Shown: positions 9,345-19,808 of the stretch, one piece after another
Layout: each line of letters opens with the position of its first letter
Numbering within the stretch: the first letter of the stretch is position 1
Assembly: GCF_033568475.1 (NCBI RefSeq)
Contig: NC_133121.1
Location: 6,510,001-6,574,000, forward strand
From: Henckelia pumila
Lineage: Eukaryota; Streptophyta; Magnoliopsida; Lamiales; Gesneriaceae
Length of the DNA: 64,000 nt
Direction: 5' to 3'
Position numbers and translations under genes: made by a program
Notes under the pieces: generated by a model
Told to the model about the DNA's origin: nothing
Seen by the model: the letters and a program-made list of their open reading frames with translations, nothing else
Database searches by the model: none

Positions 9345-11373
9345 TGTGAGACCTCGGTTCTAAACAACTAATCTCGGCTTAAACAACAATTAAGTATACA
9401 AGATCCAAGACCAAAGTAAGAAAGAAAATTTTTTTTTTAAAAGGGGGGTGCGCTCGGGCGGGCAAAAACTGCCGCTCGAGCGCGCCCTAAAGTTCAGCGC
9501 TGCTGGATTACTCGAACTGGGGTGCGCTCGGGCTGCTAAAAACTACAGCTCGGGCGCCCCCCTGCAGCAGAAACAGAACAGAGCAGAAAAAGCTTGGCAG
9601 CTCAAACTAAAAGTTATTCCATACATCAAACTCAAATTCATGCATTAAAAACATAACTTCTCCAGTTATTACATGAAATGCTAGCGTTGATCAACTACGA
9701 ACCAGTCTATAACATGCAACATAAGACTCGCATAATCGATACAACATAAACAACGAAGTTCGAGATCTAAACATGTTCTAATATAACTAGATAAACATAT
9801 TGACACGACTTCTAAACCGAGTCTCACTACTAGCTCTCCCTCTTCATGTTAACCAGGCCTTCGCTGACTCGGTCCTGCCCCACCTGTTGCCAAGTACACA
9901 TACAAACAAAGACAACAGCCGGATAATCCGGTGAGAATATAATTCCCAGTAAAAGAGACAAACATGCATATCATAAAAACATCTCAAACGAAATGCATCA
10001 ACTTCCAGATATTCAATTAACAACCATGAAATTCCAAAAGCATATATAAACTCAATTCAGATGCATAAATGCAATGCATGTCTTTAAATCTGGGATTATC
10101 AAGTCGGATAATCAAAAGAGTTGCTGCTTTTGCTTTTGGGATCCCGAGGACGAGATCACGTAAACAATTCACCGACTCTCCCGATTGAGGTGGTGCTACG
10201 TATCTCCATCCTCTAGACTTTGGTGCGACTATAAGGAGTATGCTAGCACTAGGTGAAACGGCTATACCCAGGCCACTCACAATATAATCCCCAAAACGTC
10301 TATCATAAAAGGGTCGTCCTGCCCGTTGCTCAAATCAAGGATTCTTAGTTCAATATGAATGCAATGCAAAACATAACTCAAATAACTCAAATAATCAAAT
10401 AACATGCAAGTACGTGATTTTTCCGGAATACTCGAATCAAGTCGAATTCGAGTCACACGTTCCATTCCAGTCTAAGTCATCTTATACCTCTTTCAACAAC
10501 GTCGATGCTCCAAAACCTGGAAACAACAACGATTCCTCAATCAAGATTCAATCAAACTTCCTCAATCGATAATAAGAAATCGATACTATACCGGCTACAA
10601 TCTTCAAAGTGATACAACTCTTGAAATCTCGAAACTCAAAGGACTGCAAACGAATCTGTAAAAGAAGTAATAAAGGCTCGAGATCAATATCGACAATACA
10701 ACTCGACTGAAAACGGTTTGATTCAATTCAAACCAAACTATAGCCCAAAATTCAAACCGCCGGCATAACGGCTATAATCTGATAAAACCGGAAACGCAGA
10801 CAGCATAATATCAATCCAATAGACTCCATTCAACCAACAATCCATCAAAACAACCAATTCTAACAAATCACAAAACTCACTTTTTCGAAAATCCCTTCTA
10901 AAATTCATAACAATTCCGAACGACGCTCTATTTCAAAATCGACAGAGAATAAACGATCAGAACTCTGCCAAGAACAACATACTAGCAACTCAATCGATTC
11001 TAACGACATCCCAAAACTAGAATTTATTTGATCGGAGAAATACTTACGATAGAACGAAGCTCTCTCAGCCGTGATCGCTAATCTGCCTTCAGAAATAAAT
11101 TCCAACGGACGGATCGAGCTCGGGGAGAAATCTAAAAGCTTGGAAAGGGTTTTGGGCGTTCAACAATGGGGGAGGCGTGAGGAGGAAGAAGGGAATGAGG
11201 AAGAAAAGTCAATCTCAAGCTTAAATATCTAACAATTCCAGTATTTGCATTTTAGTCCCTGAAAAATCCGAAATTTGCAAAAAGGACCCTGATCAAAATC
11301 AAGTCGGCTCTTGAACTCTGGAATCTCCGATTATCTCAAATAAAGTCGATTAAGATAAAATCGGGGCGTTACA
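9345..11373 (-). repeat. 3' LTR of the gag-only gypsy element (2,029 bp)
   Basis: It matches 14,216-16,317 along its length with scattered substitutions. It has two GC-rich stem-loop units where the other LTR has three. Open frames inside it (10,017-10,465 and 10,905-11,105) recur in the other LTR only because LTRs are copies. Confidence 0.92.
9446..9562. repeat. Two GC-rich stem-loops in the 3' LTR
   Basis: The arms contain GTGCGCTCGGGCGGGC and GCCGCTCGAGCGCGCCC in the first unit and GTGCGCTCGGGCTGC and CAGCTCGGGCGCCCCC in the second. The spacer AAAAACT is the same in both. Confidence 0.75.
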
Positions 11374-11390
11374 ATTCTCCCCCTCTAAGA
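11374..11390 (-). promoter_or_regulatory. Polypurine tract of the gypsy element
   Basis: On the minus strand it reads CTTAGAGGGGGAGAAT, immediately before the 3' LTR. Confidence 0.8.
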
Positions 11391-12640
11391 AAAGATTTCG
11401 TCCTCGAAATCAACACGATTCCAACACGAACTGTGTCTCTCAACTTACTCCTTCAAGTACGTCAATCCAAAGTCGACTCATTCTCGTCAGAATAATCTTC
11501 CTATGCTTAGTCACAATTCGTTTCATCTCTGGTTCCAAAACAGGTGACACAGAAAATCACTTCCAAACAACGGGGATCTTCTTTTCTTCTCGTACAAATC
11601 TTGAAAAGTGCATTCAAGAATTCACCAAAAAGCTGTCGTTGTACGAAGTCTCCAAGAATCCGGAGTTCTGCCAACTAGTGCTAAGTCGAGCACTAAAACT
11701 CATGGCATAACGTCAAAAGTTCAACTCGTCTAATCTGGCTGTCTATGGTTTTGAGGATATCGAACTGAAAAAGATAAAATCAGACAACAAAATTTCATCG
11801 AAGTCCTTGCCGAAAGCATGAGTGCATCAAGGATCTCTGTCTAAACTGATAGACTTCGGCAAAACATGACATCTGACGACCTCTGACAAGATCTCAATCC
11901 TCTAATCTTGAATGAAAGTCATTCTGTATGGAATACGGTAGCAGATTCCAACAATCGGTCAATCAAATCAGATAGTAGATAAAATAAGAACAGCTCTAAA
12001 CATCGGTTGCTGCATACAATTCCTCAGATAAAAATTCGCAGTCAGAAATCTCAAACAATCTAATCCTCTTTTCTGCCTCCAAATCAGCTCCAACTGTGAA
12101 AACAATTACTCCAACTCCCTAATCAAAGAAAAGATCACGGAAATCTCTTCATAAGAAAAAAAAGATAACAGATCCCCAAATCAATAAGATCGCTGTGAGC
12201 TCGAAGTCTAGATTCAGACATTGAGTCTCGAGCGTCTTCAGCTATCCCGATGTCCAGACTATAGCGCGATTCCTCTGAATAAGAATACATCCCAAAATCT
12301 CGATAAGAAGAGAGCGTTGATCGGCACAAATTCCATCATTAACTCAAACAATCGAAGAAGACCCTCCAATCCAAAAGAATTCCGACATTGAAGAATAACA
12401 ACAACTGCTTGGTACTAATATCTGCTATACGATTCTCAAAAACTCTGAAAGATCGGCACAATTCTCATTCCAAAAGATAAGAAATCAACGATAAGAATTC
12501 CTAGTCTCAACTAATTCTTCTGAAAGATTCGGTTAACAGAAGTTAACAACACTACTGGAGCATTCATCAATTCGAACGATTCAACAATTTAAAAGAGGCA
12601 CGTTAAACATATACAGATTCTTCAATAGGAAGGAAAGAGA
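11391..12640 (-). other. Non-coding internal region of the gypsy element
   Basis: In an autonomous relative this space would follow several kilobases of pol. No reverse transcriptase or integrase motif is visible in any frame. Only the end, next to the purine tract, resembles the normal 3' region. Small open frames such as 12,135-12,329 have no recognisable domain. Confidence 0.6.
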
Positions 12641-12677
12641 TTCGCCAGTATCTAACATTCCAATAAGAATAGGAAAC

Positions 12678-13913
12678 TCAATATCGAACGTTACCTGATC
12701 TGTTATTATCGGGTGCAGCCTGAGTCTGCGGATCCTCAGACAGAGCAAAAACTCGTGCCTGCTGTCTGGGAGGCTGACTTGCATACTGATTACCTTCCTA
12801 CACATTCTGTTGCTGAGGTTGGAAAGAGTGGACAGTAGGTGCTTGCTGCTGAGGCTGAGCTGTTTGTCTCGGGAAAATTCCACTCTGAGCTTGCTGAGGA
12901 ACACGCTGAGGACACGTTCTCGCAAAATGCCCCGCCTGGTTACAAATATGACAGCTTCCAAAAATACCTCTACACTGATCACTCGAGTGACGACCTCCGC
13001 AGTTGGCACAAGACATGTCTGACTGTCCCGAACTCTATCCCGATCCATACTGCCTCGAACCACTAGATCTCGAAGAACTGGTTCCGTGCTTCTTAAAATG
13101 CTTCTCCTTCAGGAGATAGTAATCCTTCCTGTTACCTCCACTGCTACCACCCTTAGAACTCGGTGGTTGGTGCTGAAACTGAAAGGATTGATTCTGGTAA
13201 TGGAACGGTTGGTTTTGGTATTGAGAAGATTGTGCCTGAAACTGTCCTTGCTGCTGCTGAGGCACAAACTGATTTCCTCTCTGTCTCCACAAACCTGCTT
13301 CAGCTCCTTTTGCGTGATTCATGGCATCCGCAAAATTATCTGGCCTAGCAGTATTTACCAACGTGAAGATATCAGGATTCAAGCCATTAATGAAATGGTC
13401 GGCTTTAGCTTCCTCATCACCGGCAATTAGCGGTGCAAAACGCAACAGACTATCAAACTTGGCTACGTACTCTTCAATGTTCAGATTCTCTTGCCTCAGA
13501 TTGGCAAACTCAGCTCCCTTATCCTTACGGTACGAGATAGGGAAAAACCGCTTATAAAATTCAGATTTGAAAAGAGTCCAAGTAACTTTCGTACCTCTAT
13601 TCTCCATTGCTTTCTTTGTCATGATCCACCAACTCTTAGCAACCCCATGAAGCTGATGAATGACTAACCTGATTCGACGGTCATCTGTGTAATCGATGGA
13701 ATCGAACAACTGATCGATATCATCCAACCAACTCTCATAGTCAACTGGATTTTCTGAACCCATCAACAACGGCGGATTGAACGACTGAAACCTCTTCAGC
13801 AAGGTTTCCATAGGCGTCACTGAAGCATCCATCTCAACCGTTTCAGTACTAGCTTGCTCAGTTGTAGGAATAACTGGCGGTGAATTTCTATTAATAACTC
13901 GTCGAGGACCCAT
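12678..13913 (-). pseudogene. Broken gag (and start of protease) of the gypsy element
   Basis: The likely start is MGPRRVINRNSPP at 13,913. Gag features follow: NPVDYESWLDDIDQLFDSI, then TWTLFKSEFYKRFFP, then a Q-rich tail. An in-frame TAG at 13,035-13,037 stops it. In the same frame a zinc knuckle CHICNQAGHFARTC follows, then a second TAG at 12,798-12,800, then ARVFALSEDPQTQAAPDN, the usual gag-protease junction, ending at TGA 12,678-12,680. A protease-like LDTG sits near 12,645 in another frame. Gag would package the RNA into particles. The core is open for about 290 codons, so only the knuckle is lost if the TAG is not read through. Confidence 0.85.
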
Positions 13914-14192
13914 CTGATAATCAAAGGTTAGGACACAAGATATCTCAATCGCTGCAATTCGGTGCCCTTGAAACCTCTCAGAATTCCGGATACAGGTGAA
14001 ATACAGTTCATATCTCAAATAATTCATGCTTCATATTTCAAATCACAAAATCATGTAACTCAAATAATTCTCAACAATAAAGCATGCTCGCATGGTATCT
14101 AAATAAATCAATTTAAATAACTCAATCACATGCGAGAATCAATTCATGCGGACTCGATCTACTCCGCTCACTTCTAAATTCAGTCCAAGAAT

Positions 14193-14210
14193 CTTATCAC
14201 TCTGATACCA
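14193..14210 (-). promoter_or_regulatory. Primer binding site of the gypsy element
   Basis: On the minus strand TGGTATCAGAGTGATAAG lies 5 bp from the 5' LTR. The first 11 bases match the initiator-Met tRNA 3' end. Confidence 0.85.
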
Positions 14211-14215
14211 CTTAA

Positions 14216-16317
14216 TGTGAGACCTCGGTTCTAAACAACTAATCTTGGCTTAAACAACAATTAAGCATACAAAATCCAAGACCAAAGTAAGAAAGAAAAT
14301 TTTTTTTTTTTAAAGGAGGCTGCGCTCGGGCGGGCAAAAACTGCCGCTCGAGCGCGTCCTAAACTCCAGCACTGCTGAACAATAAAAAGGGGGGTGCGCT
14401 CGGGCGGGCAAAAACTGTCGCTCGAGCGCGCCCTAAAGTTCAGCGCTGCTGGATTACTTGAACTGGGGTGCGCTCGGGCTGCTAAAAACTGCAGCTCGGG
14501 CGCCCCCCTGCAGCAGAAACAGAACAGAGCAGAAAAATCTTGGCAGCTCAAACTAAAAGTTATTCCATGCATCAAACTCAAATTCATGCATTAAAAACAT
14601 AACTTCTCCAGTTATTACATGAAATGCTAGCGTTGATCAACTACGAACCAATCTATAACATGCAACATAAGACTCGCATAATCGATACAACATAAACAAC
14701 GAAGTTCGAGATCTAAACATGTTCTAATATAACTAGATAAACATATTGACACGACTTCTAAACCGAGTCTCACTACTAGCTCTCCCTCTTCATGTTAACC
14801 AGGCCTTCGCTGACTCGGTCCTGCCCCACCTGTTGCCAAGTACACATACAAACAAAGACAACAGCCGGATAATCTGGTAAGAATATAATTCCCAGTAAAA
14901 GAGACAAACATGCATATCATAAAAACATCTCAAACGAAATGCATCAACTTCCAGATATTCAATTAACAACCATGCAATTCCAAAAGCATATATAAACTCA
15001 ATTCAGATGCATAAATGCAATGCATGTCTTTAAATCTGGGATTATCAAGTCGGATAATCAAAAGAGTTGCTGCTTTTGCTTTTGGGATCCCGAGGACGAG
15101 ATCACGTAAACAACTCACCGACTCTCCCGAATGAGGTGGTGCTACGTATCTCCATCCTCTAGACTTTGGTGCGACTATAAGGAGTATGCTAGCACTAGGT
15201 GAAACGGCTACACCCAGGCCACTCACAATATAATCCCCAAAACGTCTATCATAAAAGGGTCGTCCTGCCCGTTGCTCAAATCAAGGATTCTTAGTTCAAT
15301 ATGAATGCAATGCAAAACATAACTCAAATAACTCAAATAATCAAATAACATGCAAGTACGTGATTTTTTCGGAACACTCGAATCAAGTCGGATTCGAGTC
15401 ACACGTTCCATTCCAGTCTAAGTCATCTTATATCTCTTTCAACAACGTCGATGCTCCAAAACCTGGAAACAACAACAATTCCTCAATCAAGATTCAATCA
15501 AACTTCCTCAATCGATAATAAGAAATCGATACTATACCGGCTACAATCTTCAAAGCGATACAACTCTTGAAATCTCGAAACTCAAAGTACTGCAAACGAA
15601 TCTGTAAAAGAAGTAATAAAGGCTCGAGATCAATATCGACAATCCAACTCGACTGAAAACGGTTTGATTCAATTCAAACCAAACTATAGCCCAAAATTCA
15701 AACCGGCGGCATAACGGCTATAATCTGATAAAATCGGAAATGCAGACAGCATAATATCAATCCAATAGACTCCATTCAACCAACAATCCATCAAAACAAC
15801 CAATTCTAACAAATCACAAAACTCACTTTTTCGAAAATCCCTTCTAAAATTCATAACAATTCCGAACGACGCTCTATTTCAAAACCGACAGAGAATAAAC
15901 GATCAGAACTCTGCCAAGAACAACATACTAGCAACTCAATCGATTCTAACGACATCCCAAAACTAGAATGTATTTGATCGGAGAAATAATTACGATAGAA
16001 CGAAGCTCTCTCAGCCGTGATCGCTAATCTGCCTTCGGAATAAATTCCAACTGACGGATCGAGCTCGGGGAGAAATCTAAAAGCTTGGAAAGGGTTTTGG
16101 GCGTTCAACAATGGGGGAGGCGTGAGGAGGAAGAAGGGAATGAGGAAGAAAAGTCCATCTCAAGCTTAAATATCTAACAATTCCAGTATTTGCATTTTAG
16201 TCCCTGAAAAATCCAAAATTTGCAAAAAGGACCCTGATCAAAATCAAGTCGGCTCTTGAACTCTGAAATCTTCGATTATCTCAAATAAAGCCGATTAAGA
16301 TAAATCGGAGCGTTACA
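14216..16317 (-). repeat. 5' LTR of the gag-only gypsy element (2,102 bp)
   Basis: It starts TGTGAGACC and ends GAGCGTTACA. It is about 73 bp longer than its partner, almost all from one extra stem-loop unit near 14,315-14,388. Confidence 0.92.
14315..14508. repeat. Three GC-rich stem-loops in the 5' LTR
   Basis: Units at about 14,320-14,362, 14,393-14,434 and 14,465-14,508. All share the spacer AAAAACT between GC-rich complementary arms. The first unit is absent from the partner LTR. Confidence 0.75.
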
Positions 16318-16737
16318 CAACAACTCTCTGCAAATGTACAATTCACTAAAGAATGTCAAGTATTCTCAATTTCCAACCCGCAAATAACACAAACAATAGG
16401 AATCGGAACACCCCTCCTTGCCAAATTATCTCTCGTCGGTAAACAATCACGACCAACTCTCCATAAAAAGCTCTTGACTTTCGAAGGTATCCGAATTTGC
16501 CATAAATATTTCCAGTTGACACAAACATCATTATTTACCCTCTCTTCCAAATCCATCGCCACCTTTGTACCTTGACTTGACTGAATAAATATCATTTTTA
16601 GTAAAGTGTCAAATACAACAATCTGGGCCAGCATTACAAATCAGTGGTATGCTCGTAATTGCAGCAACATCCTGCTCGCAAAAGAACTCATTGAGTTGTT
16701 CAATATCCCATGTTGCACTGCCAGGAATCATCAATGT
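16318..16737 (-). pseudogene. LINE segment: reverse-transcriptase zinc-binding (zf-RVT) domain
   Basis: The minus strand reads SATWDIEQLNEFF, then a TGA at the usual IWH motif, then VNWKYLWQIRIPSKVKSFLW, then R.CLPTRDNLARRG and CVICG. This is the zf-RVT domain found after the reverse transcriptase in plant LINEs. The frame meets the CAACA duplication at 16,318-16,322 and continues at 9344 as ESCWQVAGL once the gypsy element is removed. Homology stops near 16,737. The LINE therefore lacks endonuclease and reverse transcriptase, as expected for a 5'-truncated insertion. Confidence 0.8.
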
Positions 16738-16920
16738 TTGGTCTCTCGTGAGACGATTTCATAAACTATATCTGTGAGATGGATAGAGTGATCCATATTT
16801 GAATTGAAAAATAATACTTTTAACATAAAACATATATTTTTACTAAAACAAACGTATATTTTCACGAGTCGAGTCAAAATTCAATCACAAAGTTGAGCTG
16901 TGAGATGATCTCATTGAAGT
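16738..16920. repeat. GTGAGAC-family short repeat, copy 1
   Basis: It begins CTCTCGTGAGACGATTTCA and ends GTGAGATGATCTCATTGAAG, with TCTGTGAGATGGAT and an A/T-rich core between. Two more copies occur at 24,640 and 40,150. The ends contain near-palindromic TGAGAC-GTCTCA sequence, which suggests a MITE-like or SINE-like family. Confidence 0.5.
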
Positions 16921-16949
16921 TTCTATGAAGAATTATATAAAAATATGGA

Positions 16950-17240
16950 TATGTTAAACTTCAGAATTGAAATTCTAAATATATCTTAAAAATACTAAAA
17001 ACGTATGTTCGATGTGTGTTTTATTTATTTATTTATTTATTTTAATATTGATGTGTGGTTTACCGTTTATGTGTACGCTGAAATCTTTGGTGGAGGATTT
17101 TTTTTTCAAAAAAAAAAAAAAAGAAAAAAAAAAGAAAAAAAAAAGCCTTTTGTGGAGGAATATTCCTTTTCATATATGTCGTCAAGTGTCCCTCTCAAAA
17201 AACTATACGTCAAGTGTCAACCCCCGACCACAAAGTAAAT
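16950..17240. repeat. Low-complexity DNA with a long A/G-interrupted A run
   Basis: It contains ATTT tandem repeats (17,020-17,042) and an A-rich tract broken by single G at 17,106-17,144. Lysine-rich open frames here come from this composition. Confidence 0.7.
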
Positions 17241-17835
17241 AAATGAATAAATTCGGGCCCGTATCACAGTCAGTGTCAGAATCGGATAAGGTCATTTATT
17301 GTAATAAAATAAACAAAAGGGTACTCCTGCCCATAAATTGGACGGGGACCTTGCTTCGTGGGACCGGATGACATGTATACTTACGTGTAGTCGTTCGATT
17401 CGTCGAATCCAATCCAAATTGTTTTTTAAATATTGGAACCAAAACTGTGGACATATATTACAAGTGGTTCGGATAAATTTTTATAAAGATCAAGGAACTC
17501 GAGCTTTAAACTGTTTGATCTTGATAAATTGGATTTAACCCCTTGTTAATTTTTATTTACTTTCAAACAAAAACTAATCATTAATGCTATTTTATAGTAT
17601 AATATGTTTAAAACTTTAGTTCCACTGTCACATATAATGCATTGTTATTGTCATCGTTTTGTTTTCAAATTTATTTTAGTTCACATCGATTCAGACTATA
17701 GCCGCAACCATCGAAAACCGGAGTCTACACCGTATCCAAGTAGTTCAGTTCCGGTTTAATTAATTGGAATCGGAACCGTCGATTCACGCCTAAAAATCCA
17801 AACACTATGTACTAAAATTGCATGGAATTAATCTA
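17241..17835. other. Unassigned AT-rich DNA
   Basis: One short open frame (17,338-17,538) has no recognisable domain. GGAACCGTCGATTC and similar phrases around 17,700-17,800 recall hAT-type subterminal DNA but are not conclusive. Confidence 0.4.
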
Positions 17836-18017
17836 GGGTAATGCTACATGTACACTGAAGGTTACACGTTTGGTTACACAATGCACTTGAAATTACATGA
17901 TTATCCTACATGTATTTTTTAAATATTTTTTCCAAATAAAGCACAGGGATAATAATGTAATTTCAAGTACATTGTGTAACCCAACGTGTAACCTTCAGTG
18001 TACATGTAGCATTACCC
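17836..18017. mobile_element. Mutator-type hairpin MITE (182 bp)
   Basis: The two ends are inverted repeats of about 62 bp with few mismatches, starting GGGTAATGCTACATGTACAC. Nine bases flank each side: ATTAATCTA (17,827-17,835) and ATTAATTTA (18,018-18,026), eight of nine identical. A 9-bp duplication with long inverted ends indicates the Mutator superfamily. The transcript would fold into a long hairpin. Confidence 0.85.
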
Positions 18018-18026
18018 ATTAATTTA

Positions 18027-18660
18027 TTCTATATCTATATCTATATATTTATACTATATATAATAGTTGAGCAACTTAGAGTAAGGACACCAAATTTTTT
18101 TTTTCAAAACTGCCCTTATATAATGTAAATAAGTAAATTTGATTTTATTTAATTATATAAATATTCATATTTTTTTCAACTAACCATTATAGATATGATA
18201 AAATGATAAGTAACTTATAAATTTACTTTCATATTATTTTAGAAACAAAAAAAAATATTAAAAAATTATTAAAAAAATATAATATTTATATATAACATAT
18301 AATACTAAATATATTATATTAGTTTATGCACATGTAACGCGTGTGTACGGTTATGTCAGTACTTTATTAAAGTTGAGGAGTTGATATATTGATATGACCT
18401 ACTCTTCTTTATTTTATCCTTTAGTGTGTATATATTTAATTATTAAAATATCATTTTATTTTGTCCATTGATAATTACTTATTTACGAAAATACCACATT
18501 TATAAAATTTATTTATTTATTTACAAAAAAGAACTTCAAAATTGTTCTCTATTTTTTTAGTTTTTATTTAAAAAATGTATTTCATAAGCACGCAACTCGT
18601 GCTCCCGAGTATTAGTTTTTATTAATAATTTAATCCAAATTTTCAGATTTCCAACATGGT
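18027..18660. mobile_element. Helitron-like termini in AT-rich DNA
   Basis: Two GC-bearing hairpins occur in AT-rich sequence. One is CACATGTAACGCGTGTG at 18,330-18,350, near TTAG on its left. The other is GCACGCAACTCGTGC at 18,587-18,601, followed by TATTAGT. Each resembles the hairpin before a Helitron 3' end, but the two face in opposite directions and no full element can be drawn. Confidence 0.3.
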
Positions 18661-18666
18661 GCAAAG

Positions 18667-18668
<2 letters not shown>

Positions 18669-18731
<63 letters not shown>
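18669..18731. repeat. (AT)n microsatellite
   Basis: About 31 AT units in an unbroken run. Confidence 0.95.
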
Positions 18732-18735
<4 letters not shown>

Positions 18736-18969
18736 CATTTAATAGCATCCCTTAGACGCAATGCATGTATATTTTTTAATAAAAAATATTTTTTATACTA
18801 ATTATTTTTTGTGCTATTTTTCAGTACTGAAATGATGAATTAATATTAAATATTCAAAAGTTTATATTAATTTAATATAATATTTAATAATTAAAAAATA
18901 TAAAAACAGATAAGATATAACATTTATAAATTACATATAAGTTAGTTATTTAACATTATTGACATTATA
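18732..18969. other. Unassigned AT-rich DNA
   Basis: Nothing recognisable before the copia insertion site. Confidence 0.5.
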
Positions 18970-18999
18970 TGTTGAAGTATGCTTCTATCAGATTGAATG

Positions 19000-19240
19000 A
19001 GAATAGAGAAGAAATCAGATCAAATAGTGCAGATCAGATGAGTTCAGTGATCAGATGAATTCATGATGCAGATCAAATATTGGGATCAGATCGATGTGAT
19101 GGTCAGATGAGTCTTCGGATGAGTTCATGCAGATAGATTGCTCGAGTATTGTGACTTGGTTAGAAGTCAGATGAAGTGTCGAGAAGCTATACGCTTGAAG
19201 ACAGATCGATGCAGATCGAAGTACGAGGGTAGATCAGACT
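19000..19240 (+). promoter_or_regulatory. GATCAGAT repeat cluster in U3
   Basis: GATCAGATGA, CAGATCAAAT, GATCAGATCGAT, GGTCAGATGAG and close variants recur about a dozen times, with the same pattern in the 3' LTR (23,860-24,090). The position upstream of the TATA-like box fits an enhancer array. Confidence 0.5.
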
Positions 19241-19337
19241 GATGAATGAAGACTTATCGGGCTGGACCAGGTTGACTTTATAATTGGGTCGTAAGTTACT
19301 GTTGACCTAAAGCCCAAGATGAAAGTCGGTCTAATTC

Positions 19338-19348
19338 TCTATATAAGC
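19338..19348 (+). promoter_or_regulatory. Putative TATA box of the copia 5' LTR
   Basis: TCTATATAAGC, repeated at the matching place in the 3' LTR (24,182-24,192). Confidence 0.6.
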
Positions 19349-19779
19349 AGATGAAAGCTGGCCGCAACGAGAAGAACAGAAAATCAAAATTCTTCAGAAT
19401 ATATTGAGAGAAGAAGGAGAGATTTCGGAGGAGAAAACTAAGCGTAGATTGTGACAGAAAGATTCAAGTATCAATAGCTTGCATCGTGTCTGTATCGAGC
19501 TTGATAGTTTGTCTGAGTCCATCTCTGTAATAAGATATGTTCTTGAGCTTGGTTGTTTCTGTTGGTGATTAATAAAAGTGTGTGTTGCTCTCCCGTGGAC
19601 GTAGGCAAATCTTTGTTGAACCACGTAAATACTTGCGTCGTTTAATCGCTTTCGCATGAGTTGGTTGATTGATCTGTGTACATTGGTTTTATCTTCTTCT
19701 GGGATTATTGTTCTTATCTGTGTGTTTCGTTTGCTTGATGAATTCTCGATCATCAAATTTCGGATTGATTCCCAACAAG

Positions 19780-19795
19780 TGGCGCCGTCTGTGGG
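19780..19795 (+). promoter_or_regulatory. Unusual primer binding site of the copia element
   Basis: TGGCGCCGTCTGTGGG lies 2 bp after the LTR. It does not match the initiator-Met site common in copia elements. Its first nine bases match the 3' end of plant tRNA-Asp, but the rest does not, so the primer is uncertain. Confidence 0.6.
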
Positions 19796-19808
19796 AAACT
19801 AAGCAAAG

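Larger units (their letters stand above)
9345..16317 (-). mobile_element. Complete gag-only Ty3/gypsy element (TR-GAG type, Tekay-like)
   Basis: Two long direct repeats (9345-11,373 and 14,216-16,317) start TGTGAGACCTCGG and end GCGTTACA. CAACA flanks both sides. On the minus strand a primer site TGGTATCAGAGTGATAAG follows the 5' LTR, and a purine tract lies just before the 3' LTR. The 2.84-kb interior encodes Gag with a zinc knuckle and a trace of protease, then skips reverse transcriptase, RNase H and integrase. The sequence before the tract (CGAGGACGAAATCTTTTC) is typical of chromovirus 3' ends. Such gag-only elements depend on an autonomous partner. Confidence 0.9.
18970..19777 (+). repeat. 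5' LTR of the copia element
   Basis: It starts TGTTGAAGTATGC and ends TTCCCAACA. It contains many GATCAGAT-type short repeats and a TATA-like box at 19,340. Confidence 0.92.

Noticed and set aside
10017..10465. Open frames inside the gypsy LTRs, repeated at 14,963-15,411
   Set aside because: Their conservation follows from being in two LTR copies; they show no domain and lie in the non-coding LTR.
13086..13557. Plus-strand open frames over gag
   Set aside because: They are antisense shadows of the minus-strand gag, which has clear family motifs.
17005..17242. Lysine-rich open frames
   Set aside because: Produced by an A-rich low-complexity tract.
18557..18748. Open frame with a long Tyr-Ile repeat
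   Set aside because: Translation of the (AT)n microsatellite; the same applies to part of 25,194-25,496 and 28,852-29,233.
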